Positions 9,520-18,014 of a stretch of 64,000 nt of DNA are shown here, in pieces. Location of the stretch: contig NZ_CAJXYK010000017.1 in the NCBI RefSeq assembly GCF_913063425.1, forward strand, positions 39,278-103,277, written 5' to 3'. Both the position numbers and the translations under genes were made by a program. This DNA comes from an uncultured Thiohalocapsa sp. (GTDB lineage: Bacteria; Pseudomonadota; Gammaproteobacteria; Chromatiales; Chromatiaceae). How positions within the stretch are numbered: position 1 is the first letter of the stretch; each line of letters begins with the position of its first letter. The notes under the pieces are model-generated. The model was not told the origin of the DNA. It saw nothing but the letters and a program-made list of their open reading frames with translations, and searched no databases.

Positions 9520-10964
9520 TCGGCTCGGGGCTGGTGCTGGCACTGTGCCTTGCCGCGGGGATGGTGCTCGGGCTGGCGCGGGAGCTGCTGATCATCGGCC
9601 GGTGGGGTGCCAGCGGCGCCACGGATGCGCTGCTGGTGGCGCTGTTCCTGCCCGAAGCACTGCGGCTCATCCTTGCCTCCGGGCTCGTGTCCTCGGCAGC
9701 CATGGCGTTGTGGCTGCTGCACAGGGATCAGGCGAGCGCGGCTGACTGGCTGGCGAGCCAGGGCGTTGCGTTGATGAGTCTTGCAGTCGCGCTGGGTTTG
9801 CTGCTGCATCTGGCCGCCGGAGCGGTGATCGCACTGATCGGCCCGGGGCTCGATGCAGCGGATAGGGGATTCGGGCGCGAAACCCTGGCCATTGCCGCCT
9901 GGTGTCTGCCGGGGCTCCTCCTGCACGCGTTGCTGGCCGTGGTGCATCAGGCGGATCAGCGCTTCGTGCTGGCGGGGCTCGGCTCGGTGCTGTTCAACCT
10001 TCCCGCGGTTGCCTACCTGGTCCTGAGCGGTGCGGGCGCGGGGCATCAGGGCTTCGCCTGGTCGCTGGTGTTGGGCAGTGTGCTCATGCCTGTGGTGCTG
10101 CTGCCGCATGTCTGGCGGCGTGGCTGGCGCCCAGGCGTGCTTCGGCTGCGTTGGCGTTACGTCCAGGATCTCGGCCTGCGGCTGCTGCCCCTTGGACTCG
10201 GTGCCGGGGCCGCGCAGGCCGCGGTGCTGCTGGAGCGCGTACTGGGGTCGCTGCTGCCGGAGGGCAGCGTCGCCCTGCTCAATCTCGCCCGCAAGCTCAT
10301 CGGCGTACCGGCCATCGCCATCAACAGCCTGGGTCAGGTGGCCCTGGCGCGGTTTGCAAGCAAGCTCCATGCGCCGGCGGCCGATGCGGCCGTGGCGCAG
10401 CTGACAACGGCATTGTCCTGGCTTGCCATCATGGCCCTGCCCGTGGCGCTCGCCCTCGCCGGCTGGGCCGGGACGGCTGCGGTGCTGCTGCCGGGCGCGG
10501 ATGCCGGCGACGGCGAAGCGCTGGCGGCATTGCTCCGGGTGCTCGCCATCGGCCTGGTGCCGGCGGGCTTCAACGTGCTGCTGGTGCGCTGGTGCTTTGC
10601 GCAGGGCCGCATGATGCAGCCGACGACATTGGAACTGCTGGGTACCGCTGCGCAGCTGCTGGCGACGCTCGTGGCGTTCCCGCTGCTCGGCCTGATCAGC
10701 CTGCCGCTGGGGGCCTTGGTCGGTGCGGCGGTGTCCATGGGGCTCCTCCTGTCCGTTGCGCCTGCCGAGCTGCGGGCAGTCCGCTGGGCAGCTTTCGTCG
10801 CCATTCAGGGGCTGCTGGTGCTCTCGGCCGGTGCCTGGGCTGCGGGCATACCATCACCGGCCCTGCTGGTGGCGGTCCTACAGGCCGGGCTCTTCGCCGG
10901 CGCCGGCTGGCTGTTGCTGTGGCTGGGCGCCCGGCGGCTGCGGCTTCTGGACCCGGGCGCCTAG
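9516..10964 (+). CDS. MurJ/MviN-like lipid-linked sugar flippase, PslK-like
   Basis: A 482-residue protein with about 13-14 membrane helices, related to the MurJ (MOP superfamily) flippases: early LGLARELLIIGRWGASGATD followed by FLPEALR, and a central LLNLARKLIGVPAIAI segment, both typical of this family. The ATG at 9516 overlaps the stop of the ligase-like gene. In Psl-type clusters the MurJ-like PslK moves the undecaprenyl-linked repeat unit across the inner membrane. It is in an exopolysaccharide operon rather than near peptidoglycan genes, so a role in glycan export rather than lipid II transport is inferred. Last gene of the plus-strand run. Confidence 0.82.
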   Translation: MIGSGLVLALCLAAGMVLGLARELLIIGRWGASGATDALLVALFLPEALRLILASGLVSSAAMALWLLHRDQASAADWLASQGVALMSLAVALGLLLHLAAGAVIALIGPGLDAADRGFGRETLAIAAWCLPGLLLHALLAVVHQADQRFVLAGLGSVLFNLPAVAYLVLSGAGAGHQGFAWSLVLGSVLMPVVLLPHVWRRGWRPGVLRLRWRYVQDLGLRLLPLGLGAGAAQAAVLLERVLGSLLPEGSVALLNLARKLIGVPAIAINSLGQVALARFASKLHAPAADAAVAQLTTALSWLAIMALPVALALAGWAGTAAVLLPGADAGDGEALAALLRVLAIGLVPAGFNVLLVRWCFAQGRMMQPTTLELLGTAAQLLATLVAFPLLGLISLPLGALVGAAVSMGLLLSVAPAELRAVRWAAFVAIQGLLVLSAGAWAAGIPSPALLVAVLQAGLFAGAGWLLLWLGARRLRLLDPGA

Positions 10965-11029
10965 GGGAACGCCGAAGTATTCGGCGTGTCCCGCGCGGGG
11001 CAGGACGCCGCGCCATTGTCAGGCGCGTA

Positions 11030-11147
11030 GGCTGCTGGAAATGCAGGAACCGGAAAACCTTGCCTTTTCCGGTTCCGCAGGCTTTCTGGGCAAGACGCCC
11101 AACCAATCGGTATCGCCCTGGGTGCCGGCCCGGCAGCGGTGTCGGGC
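11030..11147 (+). repeat. Dispersed ~120-bp repeat, copy 1
   Basis: This intergenic stretch between the convergent flippase and acyltransferase genes matches, in opposite orientation, the stretch 31780-31905. Shared blocks are TTTCTGGGCAAGACGCCCAA here versus TTTTTGGGCAGGATGCCCAA in the reverse complement of copy 2, then CGGTATC, CCTGGG, GCCGG and CAGCG in the same order; upstream both carry a GAACCGG ... GGTTCCG inverted repeat. The GGGCA..TGCCC core is itself palindromic, so the RNA can fold. No coding potential is evident. Confidence 0.6.
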
Positions 11148-11978
11148 TCAGTGCAGAAAGTTGTAAAGGCCCCGGGGATTGACGCGGTAGTCGAGGTGAT
11201 GCGTGCGCTCGCCCATGGGCTTTGCATTGAAGCCGCCGACCACCGAGTAGGGCGCGATTTCCTTGTTGACGATGGTGCCTGCGCCCACCACCGCGCCGTA
11301 GCCCAGCCGGCCGCCATGGACCACCATGGAGCGTGTCGCAAGCCAGGCGTAGTCGTCGATGTAGATTGGATCACCGACGATGCCGAAGTCCTCGGCGTCG
11401 AGCTCATGGACACCCGCGACGATGAGCACATAGGACGCAATGGTCACGTGGTCGCCCACAATGAGCCCCGCGCGCCCATCCAGCAGGCAATGCCAGCCGA
11501 CGCAGGTGTCCTCGCCGAGGACGATGTTCTCGATGCCCAGGATCTCCGTGTTGCGCCAGACGGACGAGCCCTTGCCGATCTTCATGCCCCCGGCGCGCAG
11601 CCAGGTGAGGCGTATCCAGTGGCTTGGGATTTTGCTGATCAGGATGTTGTAGATCTGCTCCCAGGCGCGGCGCCCACGGTCCGTCAGCGTTTGCAGGTTG
11701 ATGCCGGGGCGCGGCGGCAGGCGGGCGGGTATCTCGGATTTCAGCACGTGGTACAGGCGCCGCTGCACCGGGTCCTCGATCTGGTGCTCCAGGTCGATGT
11801 AGGAAATGTAGACGTGCTTGGCGCTCCCCGTGCGGGGCTTCGTGCGCTCCGCGATGATGCCGGTCTCGCGCAGGGCGATGTAAGCCGCAAGCAACTCCTG
11901 CTCGCTGGCGCCGACGCTGTCGGCGTACGCATGCAGGCGCTCCGGGAGATCGGCGGAGTGAAGAATGTAATGACCCAC
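11148..11978 (-). CDS. Left-handed beta-helix acyltransferase, exopolysaccharide-associated
   Basis: A 276-residue protein with an N-terminal helical region and, from about residue 135, hexapeptide repeats of the left-handed beta-helix transferases (for example IGKGSSVWRNTEILGIENIV, VGDHVTIASYVLIVAG, YGAVVGAGTIVNKEI). The candidate catalytic histidine lies in the loop GVHELDAEDFG. This family transfers acetyl or other acyl groups from CoA to sugars. A GTG at 11978 is preferred as start because GGGGGAG stands about eight bases before it and the residues further upstream are arginine-rich junk. Encoded opposite to, and convergent with, the polysaccharide operon; it probably decorates the same polymer. 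Sugar specificity is unknown. Confidence 0.72.
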   Translation of the reverse strand: MGHYILHSADLPERLHAYADSVGASEQELLAAYIALRETGIIAERTKPRTGSAKHVYISYIDLEHQIEDPVQRRLYHVLKSEIPARLPPRPGINLQTLTDRGRRAWEQIYNILISKIPSHWIRLTWLRAGGMKIGKGSSVWRNTEILGIENIVLGEDTCVGWHCLLDGRAGLIVGDHVTIASYVLIVAGVHELDAEDFGIVGDPIYIDDYAWLATRSMVVHGGRLGYGAVVGAGTIVNKEIAPYSVVGGFNAKPMGERTHHLDYRVNPRGLYNFLH

Positions 11979-12272
11979 GGCGACGGCTCCCCCGGTTGGA
12001 CGGCGACGGCCTGAGCGCGCAACCCGGCGTGCAGGCATGGCCGGTGGTCCGACGGGCGCGCCGCAGCGAGCCCGTCGGCAACGCTGCTGGTGCGCTCCAG
12101 GTGCGTTGCCCGTTGATGGCACAGGGTCATTATCGTCCTGCAGAGTACACGCTCGGGAGCCAGTGATTCGCTGTCAATGGTATAAGTGAAAAACTGATCA
12201 AAGATAAAGGATTCCCTCATCATCCGGCCCCAGGTCGGCGGTTGCTTCAGCCGATGGCGGGCGCGGCAGGAC
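11979..12272. other. AT-rich leader between two minus-strand sugar genes
   Basis: About 290 bases without a supported gene. Positions 12165-12225 are unusually AT-rich for this window and lie upstream of the acyltransferase gene, so they probably hold its promoter, but I cannot place convincing -35 and -10 boxes at standard spacing. No repeat or RNA gene recognised. Confidence 0.35.
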
Positions 12273-13487
12273 TCAGTCAGTTGGACGCTGTTTGCCGCCT
12301 GCGTGGCGGCTGTACACGCGCTCCAGCGCCTGCGCCGCCTGCGCCCAGTCCTGGTGGGCGGCCGCCCAACGGCGTGCGTTCTCGCCGAGGCGTCGCGCCA
12401 GGTCAGGGTCACGCAGGAGCAGGGTCAGCTGTGTCGCGATCCCGGCGGCATCCTCGGCCACGGCAAAGCAATGCCGGGCGTCTGCGCCCAAGCCGGTGAG
12501 CGCCTGTGGTGTCGCGACGATGGGGAGCGCCGAGGCCATGGCTTCGAATACCTTCAGCTTCGAGCCACCGCCTGCCCGCAGCGGGGCGACGAAGACGGCT
12601 GCGCGGCGGTGCAGGGTCGGGAGCGCATCGACGAAGCCGCCCCATTCGATCCTGGGGTCGGTGTGGCGCCTGCGCCAGCGGGCGGGCACGGCATGGCCGT
12701 AAATGGCGAGCCGGGCGGAAGGCTGCTGCTGCCAGACGCGGGGCATGATGTCGGCGATGAGCCATTCCACCGCGTCGACGTTGGGCGGGTAGTCGTAGTT
12801 GCCGAGGAAGAGAATGCGTTGGTCGGTGCTGTTCGGTGCCACATCGGCGAAGGCTGCGGTGTCTACGCCGTTCGGGACGACGGCAACGGGCGTGTCGGTG
12901 ACAGTGCGAAAGGCGGCGGCGTCCGCGTCGGTCACTGCAATCAGGTGCGTGGCGAGATCGAAGACCCGCCGCTCCCAGCGGCGGTAACGCAGCCGTTCGA
13001 TCGGTGCCGGCAATGCCCCGAGCCAGCCGAGTCGCGCGAGTGTGATGCCGCTGAGCTCGGATTCGACGTTGTGCTCCGTGAGCACAAAGCCGCGGCGCAG
13101 CTCCCGTAACGGCCGCTCGATGGACTGGAAGCTGTAGCTGTGCTCGATCTGGATGACATCCCAGGGTGCTGCCAGCAGCGCCCGGAAGCGGTGCTGAAAG
13201 GCGCGGTGATGCCCATTGATGCTCGCAAGCAGTGGCTCGAAGGGCCGCAGCGCATGGAGCAGGGTCAGCGGATGCCGCAGCGGGCGGCGTCTGACATAGA
13301 TGACGCGCTCGAGAAAGCCCTCCAGATGGCCAAGCTCCGCCGCGGACGGCGCCGCTTTGGTCAGCGCCAGCAGGGTGATGCGATGACCTGCATCGGCGAG
13401 CCGCCGCAGCAGTGCATATTGGCGCGTTTTGCCGCCGCTGCTGGTCGGCCACGGCAGGTAGGGCGAAACCCAGAGGATGCGCAGCAT
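12273..13487 (-). CDS. Family 4 glycosyltransferase
   Basis: A 404-residue GT-B glycosyltransferase beginning MLRILWVSPYLPWPTSSGGK, a start shared with GT4 enzymes that accompany exopolysaccharide and PEP-CTERM/exosortase systems. The C-terminal domain shows LFLGNYDYPPNVDAVEWL and the donor-site stretch APLRAGGGSKLKVFEAMASA, with the conserved glutamate. Another in-frame ATG lies at 13511, but the family homology starts at the chosen one; neither has a strong ribosome binding site. It probably belongs to the same polysaccharide pathway as the operon to the left, although it is transcribed from the other strand. Confidence 0.8.
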   Translation of the reverse strand: MLRILWVSPYLPWPTSSGGKTRQYALLRRLADAGHRITLLALTKAAPSAAELGHLEGFLERVIYVRRRPLRHPLTLLHALRPFEPLLASINGHHRAFQHRFRALLAAPWDVIQIEHSYSFQSIERPLRELRRGFVLTEHNVESELSGITLARLGWLGALPAPIERLRYRRWERRVFDLATHLIAVTDADAAAFRTVTDTPVAVVPNGVDTAAFADVAPNSTDQRILFLGNYDYPPNVDAVEWLIADIMPRVWQQQPSARLAIYGHAVPARWRRRHTDPRIEWGGFVDALPTLHRRAAVFVAPLRAGGGSKLKVFEAMASALPIVATPQALTGLGADARHCFAVAEDAAGIATQLTLLLRDPDLARRLGENARRWAAAHQDWAQAAQALERVYSRHAGGKQRPTD

Positions 13488-13520
13488 GCGTGTCGCGCCG
13501 GCAGGAGCCATTGGCCGTGA

Positions 13521-14918
13521 TCATACACCCATCGGCGCCGCCGGCAGCCGGACGCCGGCGGCCAGACCGCCCGAAGCCGCGCGCGCGAAGTCCAAGCTGC
13601 CGCCGTAGGCCTCCGCCACATCCCGGGCGATGGCGAGGCCCAGCCCGGAGCCCGCCTTGCGCTCGTCGAGCCGCAGGCCGCGCTCGCCGAGCCGGTGCAG
13701 CTGGTCCGCCGGCACGCCCGGCCCGTCGTCTTCGATGCTCACCTGCACCGGATCGCCTGCTGCGACCCGGATGTCCACCCGGCTGCGGGCCCACTTGGCG
13801 GCGTTCTCCAGCAGGTTGCCCAGGAGCTCCAGCAGGTCATCGTCGGCCAGCGCGGCGACGGCGCCGTCGGCTGCCGTGAGCTGCCAGTCCACCCGCGCCC
13901 CATCCGGGGTGCGTTTGAGCGTGCGCAGCAGGCGCTGCAGCGCAGCCGTCACATCGGCGTGCGCCTGGCGCGGGCGGGCGCCGGCGCGCACCCGGGCGCG
14001 GATCAGCTCCCGGTCCACGCGCCGGCGCATGTGGCAGGCGAGCTGGTCCAGGTCCGCCGCCACCGCGGCATTGCCCTCGCGGCGCAGGCGCTCGGCGTCC
14101 GCGGCCAGGGCGCTCAGCGGTGTCTTCAGTCCGTGCGCCAGGTCTGCGGTCCAGCTGCGGGCCTGGGTGACGGCCTGCTCGCGGGCGGCGAGGAGGGCGT
14201 TCACCTCTGCCACCAGGGGGCGCACCTCGTCGGGATGCTGCTCCGGCAGGCGCTCGGCGCGGCCGGCGCGCACGGCGTTAACACCCCGGCGTACGGCCTC
14301 CAGTGGCGCCAGCCCGATGCGGATCTGTACCCAGGTGGCGGCCAGCAGCAGCAGGGCGATGACGCCGAGATACGGCACCATGTCGCCGGCGAAGGCGTCG
14401 CGGGCGGCGATGAGCTCGGCGCGATCCTGCGCCACCGCGAGCCGCAGACTGCGGCCCGTTGTGTCGTCGGGCGCGCGCGTTGCGGGCACCAGCCGGATGC
14501 TGCGCTCGCGCACCAGCAGCGGACGGCCGCCGGGACCCGGCAGCACATGGGCATGGACGCTGCCCGGGGTGAGCCGGTCCGGCGGCAGCAACAGCTCTGT
14601 GTCCCACAGGGAGCGCGAGCGCAGGGCGCCGAGCCCCGCCTGGGCCGCCGGGATATCGTCGATCTGCCAGTAGAGACCGGACAGGGGGGCCTCGAAGCGC
14701 GGGTCCGCCGGGCGCGGCGCGACGGCGAGGCCGCCGTCTGCGGTGACACGGACCGCTGCGGCGAGCTGGTTGAGCTGGCTCGTCAGCTCGGCGCCGATGC
14801 GCCGCTCCACGTGGCGCTCGAACAGGGCCACCAGGCTGAGCGCGGCCACCAGCAGCGCGAGTGTGATGGACAGGACCCCGGCAACGGCGAGCCGTGCCCG
14901 CAGCGAACGGCCGGTCAC
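13521..14918 (-). CDS. Sensor histidine kinase, PhoQ/QseC-like
   Basis: A 465-residue membrane kinase. An N-terminal helix (about 12-34), a periplasmic sensor region of roughly 150 residues and a second helix (about 180-200) precede a HAMP-like linker, the phospho-acceptor segment DLAHGLKTPLSAL and a HATPase_c domain with NLLENAAKWA (N box), EDDGPGVP (G1) and GSGLGLAIARDVAEAYGG (G2). The start is a GTG overlapping the stop of the response regulator gene (GTGA). It would phosphorylate that regulator. With the upstream PepSY gene this is a PepSY-regulator-kinase operon facing the divergent cytochrome genes. Confidence 0.9.
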   Translation of the reverse strand: MTGRSLRARLAVAGVLSITLALLVAALSLVALFERHVERRIGAELTSQLNQLAAAVRVTADGGLAVAPRPADPRFEAPLSGLYWQIDDIPAAQAGLGALRSRSLWDTELLLPPDRLTPGSVHAHVLPGPGGRPLLVRERSIRLVPATRAPDDTTGRSLRLAVAQDRAELIAARDAFAGDMVPYLGVIALLLLAATWVQIRIGLAPLEAVRRGVNAVRAGRAERLPEQHPDEVRPLVAEVNALLAAREQAVTQARSWTADLAHGLKTPLSALAADAERLRREGNAAVAADLDQLACHMRRRVDRELIRARVRAGARPRQAHADVTAALQRLLRTLKRTPDGARVDWQLTAADGAVAALADDDLLELLGNLLENAAKWARSRVDIRVAAGDPVQVSIEDDGPGVPADQLHRLGERGLRLDERKAGSGLGLAIARDVAEAYGGSLDFARAASGGLAAGVRLPAAPMGV

Positions 14919-15598
14919 CGCTCGGCGCCGTCAGCGGCCGGGTCCGGCTCGATGACATAGCCGAAGCCGCGGCGGGTGCGGATCAGGTCCGCGCCGAGCT
15001 TGCGGCGCACCCGGCCGACGAGCACCTCGACGGCGTTGGATTCGCGCTCGAAGTCCTGAGCATAGAGCTGCTCGGTGAGCTCCAGCTGCGGCACCACCCG
15101 GCCGGCATGCTGCATCAGATAGGCCACGAGCCGATACTCCGTCGGCGTCAGGCGCACCGGCACGCCGTCGCGGCTCACCTGCATGCGCCGGGTGTCCAGG
15201 CTGAGCCCGCCCACCCGCAGCACGGGCGAGGCCTGCCCCGCCGACCGACGCACCAGGGCACGCAGCCGGGCCAGGAGCTCTTCCATGCGGAAGGGCTTCG
15301 GCAGGTAGTCGTCGGCACCGGCGTCGATGCCCTCAACGCGTTCGTGCCAGGCGCCGCGGGCGGTGAGGATGAGCACCGGAAAGCGCTGCCCGGCCTCGCG
15401 CCAGCGACGCAGCACCGAGAGGCCATCCATGCCCGGCAGGCCCAGGTCCAGCACCACCGCGGCCCAGGTCTCGGTGTCGCCGCGGAACCAGGCATCCTCG
15501 CCGTCGGCGCTGTGCGCCACCACGAAGCCCGCGGCGTCCAGGGCCGTGGCGATGCCCTCGGCGAGGCGGGTGTCGTCTTCCACCAGCAGGATGCGCAT
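14915..15598 (-). CDS. OmpR/PhoP-family response regulator
   Basis: A 227-residue regulator with a receiver domain (MRILLVEDDTRLAEGI; phospho-acceptor aspartate in VVLDLGLPG near residue 51; conserved lysine in DDYLPKPF) and a C-terminal winged helix with the LTPTEYRLVAYLM and ELTEQLYAQDFERESNAVEV elements of the OmpR class. ATG start; its first base overlaps the PepSY stop and its stop overlaps the kinase start, so all three are co-translated. Likely controls the divergent cytochrome genes and/or its own operon; that target is inferred from position. Confidence 0.92.
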   Translation of the reverse strand: MRILLVEDDTRLAEGIATALDAAGFVVAHSADGEDAWFRGDTETWAAVVLDLGLPGMDGLSVLRRWREAGQRFPVLILTARGAWHERVEGIDAGADDYLPKPFRMEELLARLRALVRRSAGQASPVLRVGGLSLDTRRMQVSRDGVPVRLTPTEYRLVAYLMQHAGRVVPQLELTEQLYAQDFERESNAVEVLVGRVRRKLGADLIRTRRGFGYVIEPDPAADGAER

Positions 15599-15927
15599 CA
15601 GTCGTCCTCCTCCTGCTCCAGCAGCCGGCCCGCGGCGGCGTCCATCAGCACCTCCAGCACCCGGCCGTCCGGGGTGATGACCTTGAGCTCGTAGACCCAG
15701 GTGCCGTGCTCGCGCTCGAGCTCGACCTCCACCACCTCACCCGGCACCTGCACGGCCACCGTCTTCAGGATCTGTGCAAGCGGCAGGACTTCGCCCGCCT
15801 CCAGCGCGGCGCGGGCGCGGTCGTGATCGTGCGGGTCCGCCCGCGCCGGTGCGCCTGCGGCGAGCAGCAGCGGCGCTGCGAGCAGCGCCGCGGCGAGGTG
15901 CGCCTTGGTGGGGCTTGGCCGGGGCAT
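15598..15927 (-). CDS. PepSY-domain periplasmic protein
   Basis: A 109-residue exported protein. A signal peptide (residues about 1-28, ending AGAPARA) precedes a DHDRARAALEAGEVLPL helix and a PepSY unit of two short strands (VVEVELEREHGTWVYELKV and GRVLEVLMDAAAGRLL), ending in an acidic tail EQEEDD. PepSY proteins of this size commonly sit in operons with OmpR-type two-component systems and cytochrome genes and may modulate the sensor. The ATG at 15927 gives the signal peptide directly after the start. Fused by one base to the regulator gene. Confidence 0.85.
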   Translation of the reverse strand: MPRPSPTKAHLAAALLAAPLLLAAGAPARADPHDHDRARAALEAGEVLPLAQILKTVAVQVPGEVVEVELEREHGTWVYELKVITPDGRVLEVLMDAAAGRLLEQEEDD

Positions 15928-16253
15928 GGCGTTGCTCTGTTGCAGTGGCTCCGGAGTCTGGACTGCGCGCCGGGGGGCGCCGCTGATGCAGCGATGCCGG
16001 CTCAGCGCCGTGCGCCAACGCCCACGACGCTGACAGCCCGTGCTTCTGTGCATGACACCGCCTAGCTCGGCTTCCCACCATTCACATGGTGCGCCGAGGC
16101 ACCTGACAGAAGGCTGACAACCGCCCACAGGGAAACGTCAGTGGCCGCCCTTTAAGCTGGCTTCGCGTGTCGAGGACGGCGCCGCAGCCCGTTGCGGTTG
16201 CGACCGTCGCCGCGGCAGCGCAGCCATGTTCTCAACCATCGGAGCAACGAGCC

Positions 16254-16877
16254 ATGCCGACACAGATACTCGCCGCCGACGCGGCGCCCCCGCCTGCCGA
16301 CGCGCAGGCACAAAACACCGAGCAGGTGCGGGTCTGGGACCCGCTGGTGCGGATCTTTCATTGGTCGCTGGTGGGCGGCTTCGCCACCGCCTTCATCGTC
16401 GAGGACGACCTGCTGGGCGTGCACGTCTGGGCGGGCTATCTGGTGCTCGCCCTGATCGCGGTGCGACTGGTCTGGGGCATCGTCGGCACCCGGCATGCCC
16501 GCTTCACGGATTTCGTGCGTGGTCCGCGGCAGGTGCTCGGCTATCTGCGCGAGAGTCTGCGCCTGGCCGCACCGCGGCATCTTGGCCACAACCCCCTGGG
16601 CGGCGCCATGGTGGTGGCGCTGCTCGCGCTGGTGGGGCTCACCGGCCTGACTGGCATGGCCCTGTACGGCGCCCAGGAGCTCTCCGGACCCCTCGCCGGA
16701 CTCATGAGCGGCACGTCGCCCGCCGTCGGCGCCGGCCTGGAAGAGACGCACGAGGTCTTGGCGAACGTGACGCTGCTGTTCATCGCCGCACACGTGGCCG
16801 GGGTGCTGTTCTCGAGCTTCGCCCACCGCGAGAACCTGATCGCGTCCATGCTCACCGGCCGCAAGCGCCGCAGCTGA
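16254..16877 (+). CDS. Cytochrome b561-like membrane protein
   Basis: A 207-residue membrane cytochrome b. After a 25-residue leader the protein shows VRVWDPLVRIFHWSLVGGF, with the histidine that binds haem in helix 1, a second histidine in helix 2 (VHVWAGYLVLALIAVRLVWG), and histidines in helix 3-4 (GHNPLGGAMVVALLALVG; ETHEVLANVTLLFIAAHVAG). Four transmembrane helices fit the diheme b-type family of Ni/Fe-hydrogenase and b561 type cytochromes. GGAG at 16241 supports the ATG at 16254. With the two following c-type cytochromes it forms the membrane quinol-linked part of an SHP/DHC redox cluster. Confidence 0.88.
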   Translation: MPTQILAADAAPPPADAQAQNTEQVRVWDPLVRIFHWSLVGGFATAFIVEDDLLGVHVWAGYLVLALIAVRLVWGIVGTRHARFTDFVRGPRQVLGYLRESLRLAAPRHLGHNPLGGAMVVALLALVGLTGLTGMALYGAQELSGPLAGLMSGTSPAVGAGLEETHEVLANVTLLFIAAHVAGVLFSSFAHRENLIASMLTGRKRRS

Positions 16878-16887
16878 GGGCATGCTC

Positions 16888-17271
16888 ATGACCAAGCGCA
16901 TCACCGAACGCCCACGCCGGCTGACCGGCCCCCTGCTGCTCAGCCCGGTCCTTTTGCTCGCTGCGGCGCCGGCTGCGATGGCCGGTGACGCCGCCGCCGG
17001 CGCCGCAGCCTGGGTGCAGCAGCACCCGCAGCCGGGCGGCGCGCCGGCGCGCAGCTGCGCCACCTGCCACACCGCTGACCTGACCCGCCCGGGCGAGCAC
17101 GTGCGCACCGGCAAGCCCATCGAGCCGTTGGCGCCCTCGGTGAGCCCGGAGCGGCTCACCGACCAGGCCAAGGTGGAGAAATGGCTCAGGCGCAACTGCC
17201 GCTGGACCCTCGGTCGCGAGTGCACGGCGGCGGAGAAGGCGGACTTCCTGGCCTACATCCGCGCCCAGTGA
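16888..17271 (+). CDS. SHP-like monohaem cytochrome c (DUF1924)
   Basis: A 127-residue exported cytochrome: signal peptide (about residues 1-32, ending AMA), one haem site C57-A-T-C60-H61, and the DUF1924 sequence pattern. N103 followed by C104 and C112 (RRNCRWTLGREC) matches the SHP family (sphaeroides haem protein), where an asparagine is the sixth ligand that swings away to let oxygen or other small ligands bind and two cysteines form a disulfide. The second of two close ATGs is used because GAGGG lies at proper spacing before it. Sits between cytochrome b561 and the diheme cytochrome, as in Rhodobacter SHP loci. Physiological ligand unknown. Confidence 0.87.
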   Translation: MTKRITERPRRLTGPLLLSPVLLLAAAPAAMAGDAAAGAAAWVQQHPQPGGAPARSCATCHTADLTRPGEHVRTGKPIEPLAPSVSPERLTDQAKVEKWLRRNCRWTLGRECTAAEKADFLAYIRAQ

Positions 17272-17303
17272 ACCGAGCAAAAACACCCGAACGGAGAGAC
17301 GAC

Positions 17304-17912
17304 ATGAACACATCCCTGCGCATCGGCGGCCTGGTGGCCGGCGCCCTGCTGGCGCTCGGCCTCGCCGGGCTGGCCCTCGGCGACGACGACGATCACGACG
17401 ACCACGACGACGATCACTACGAGGAATACGAGCACGAGCACGGCAGTTGGATAGAGCCGGGCGAGGACGTGAAACCCGTCGCCAACGCCACCTATGCCGA
17501 GGAGTGCGGCGCCTGCCACATGGCCTATCAGCCGGGGCTGCTGCCCGCCGCTGCCTGGCAGCAGGTTATGGCGCCCGAGGCGCTCATGGACCACTACGGC
17601 GACGACGCGTCCCTGTCCACGGCGCTGCGCGGCGAGCTCACCGACTACCTCACGGCCAACGCTGCGGGGCAGGCGCGAAAATCCCGCTCCCGTGCCTTCG
17701 CGGTGGGCGATGCCGGCGCCGGCGACCTGCCGCGCATCACCGCGACCCGCTATTTCCGCAACGAGCACCACGAGATCCCATCGAAGCTGGTCGCCGGCAA
17801 CCCGGAGGTCGGCAGCTTCAGCAACTGCAATGCCTGCCATACGGGCGCGGATGAGGGCGTCTACAACGAGCACCGGGTGCGCATACCGGGCTACGGCCGC
17901 TGGGACGACTGA
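17304..17912 (+). CDS. Diheme cytochrome c (DHC family)
   Basis: A 202-residue periplasmic protein with a signal peptide (about 1-27), a striking Asp/His-rich stretch at residues 27-47, and two haem sites, C68-G-A-C71-H72 and C175-N-A-C178-H179, about 105 residues apart. This matches the DHC diheme cytochrome that donates electrons to SHP. GGAGAG at 17293 supports the ATG. It ends the b561-SHP-DHC operon. The Asp/His stretch could bind metal ions; that is inference. Confidence 0.88.
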   Translation: MNTSLRIGGLVAGALLALGLAGLALGDDDDHDDHDDDHYEEYEHEHGSWIEPGEDVKPVANATYAEECGACHMAYQPGLLPAAAWQQVMAPEALMDHYGDDASLSTALRGELTDYLTANAAGQARKSRSRAFAVGDAGAGDLPRITATRYFRNEHHEIPSKLVAGNPEVGSFSNCNACHTGADEGVYNEHRVRIPGYGRWDD

Positions 17913-18014
17913 GCAGCAGTCGGCGCTTTGGCCCCCTTGATCGCACGCAGGCCCCAGGTCTTCAGCGGGCCGTCTAGGGTCTGGGTATGGCTTGCGGCGG
18001 CGCAGGGGGCCTCT

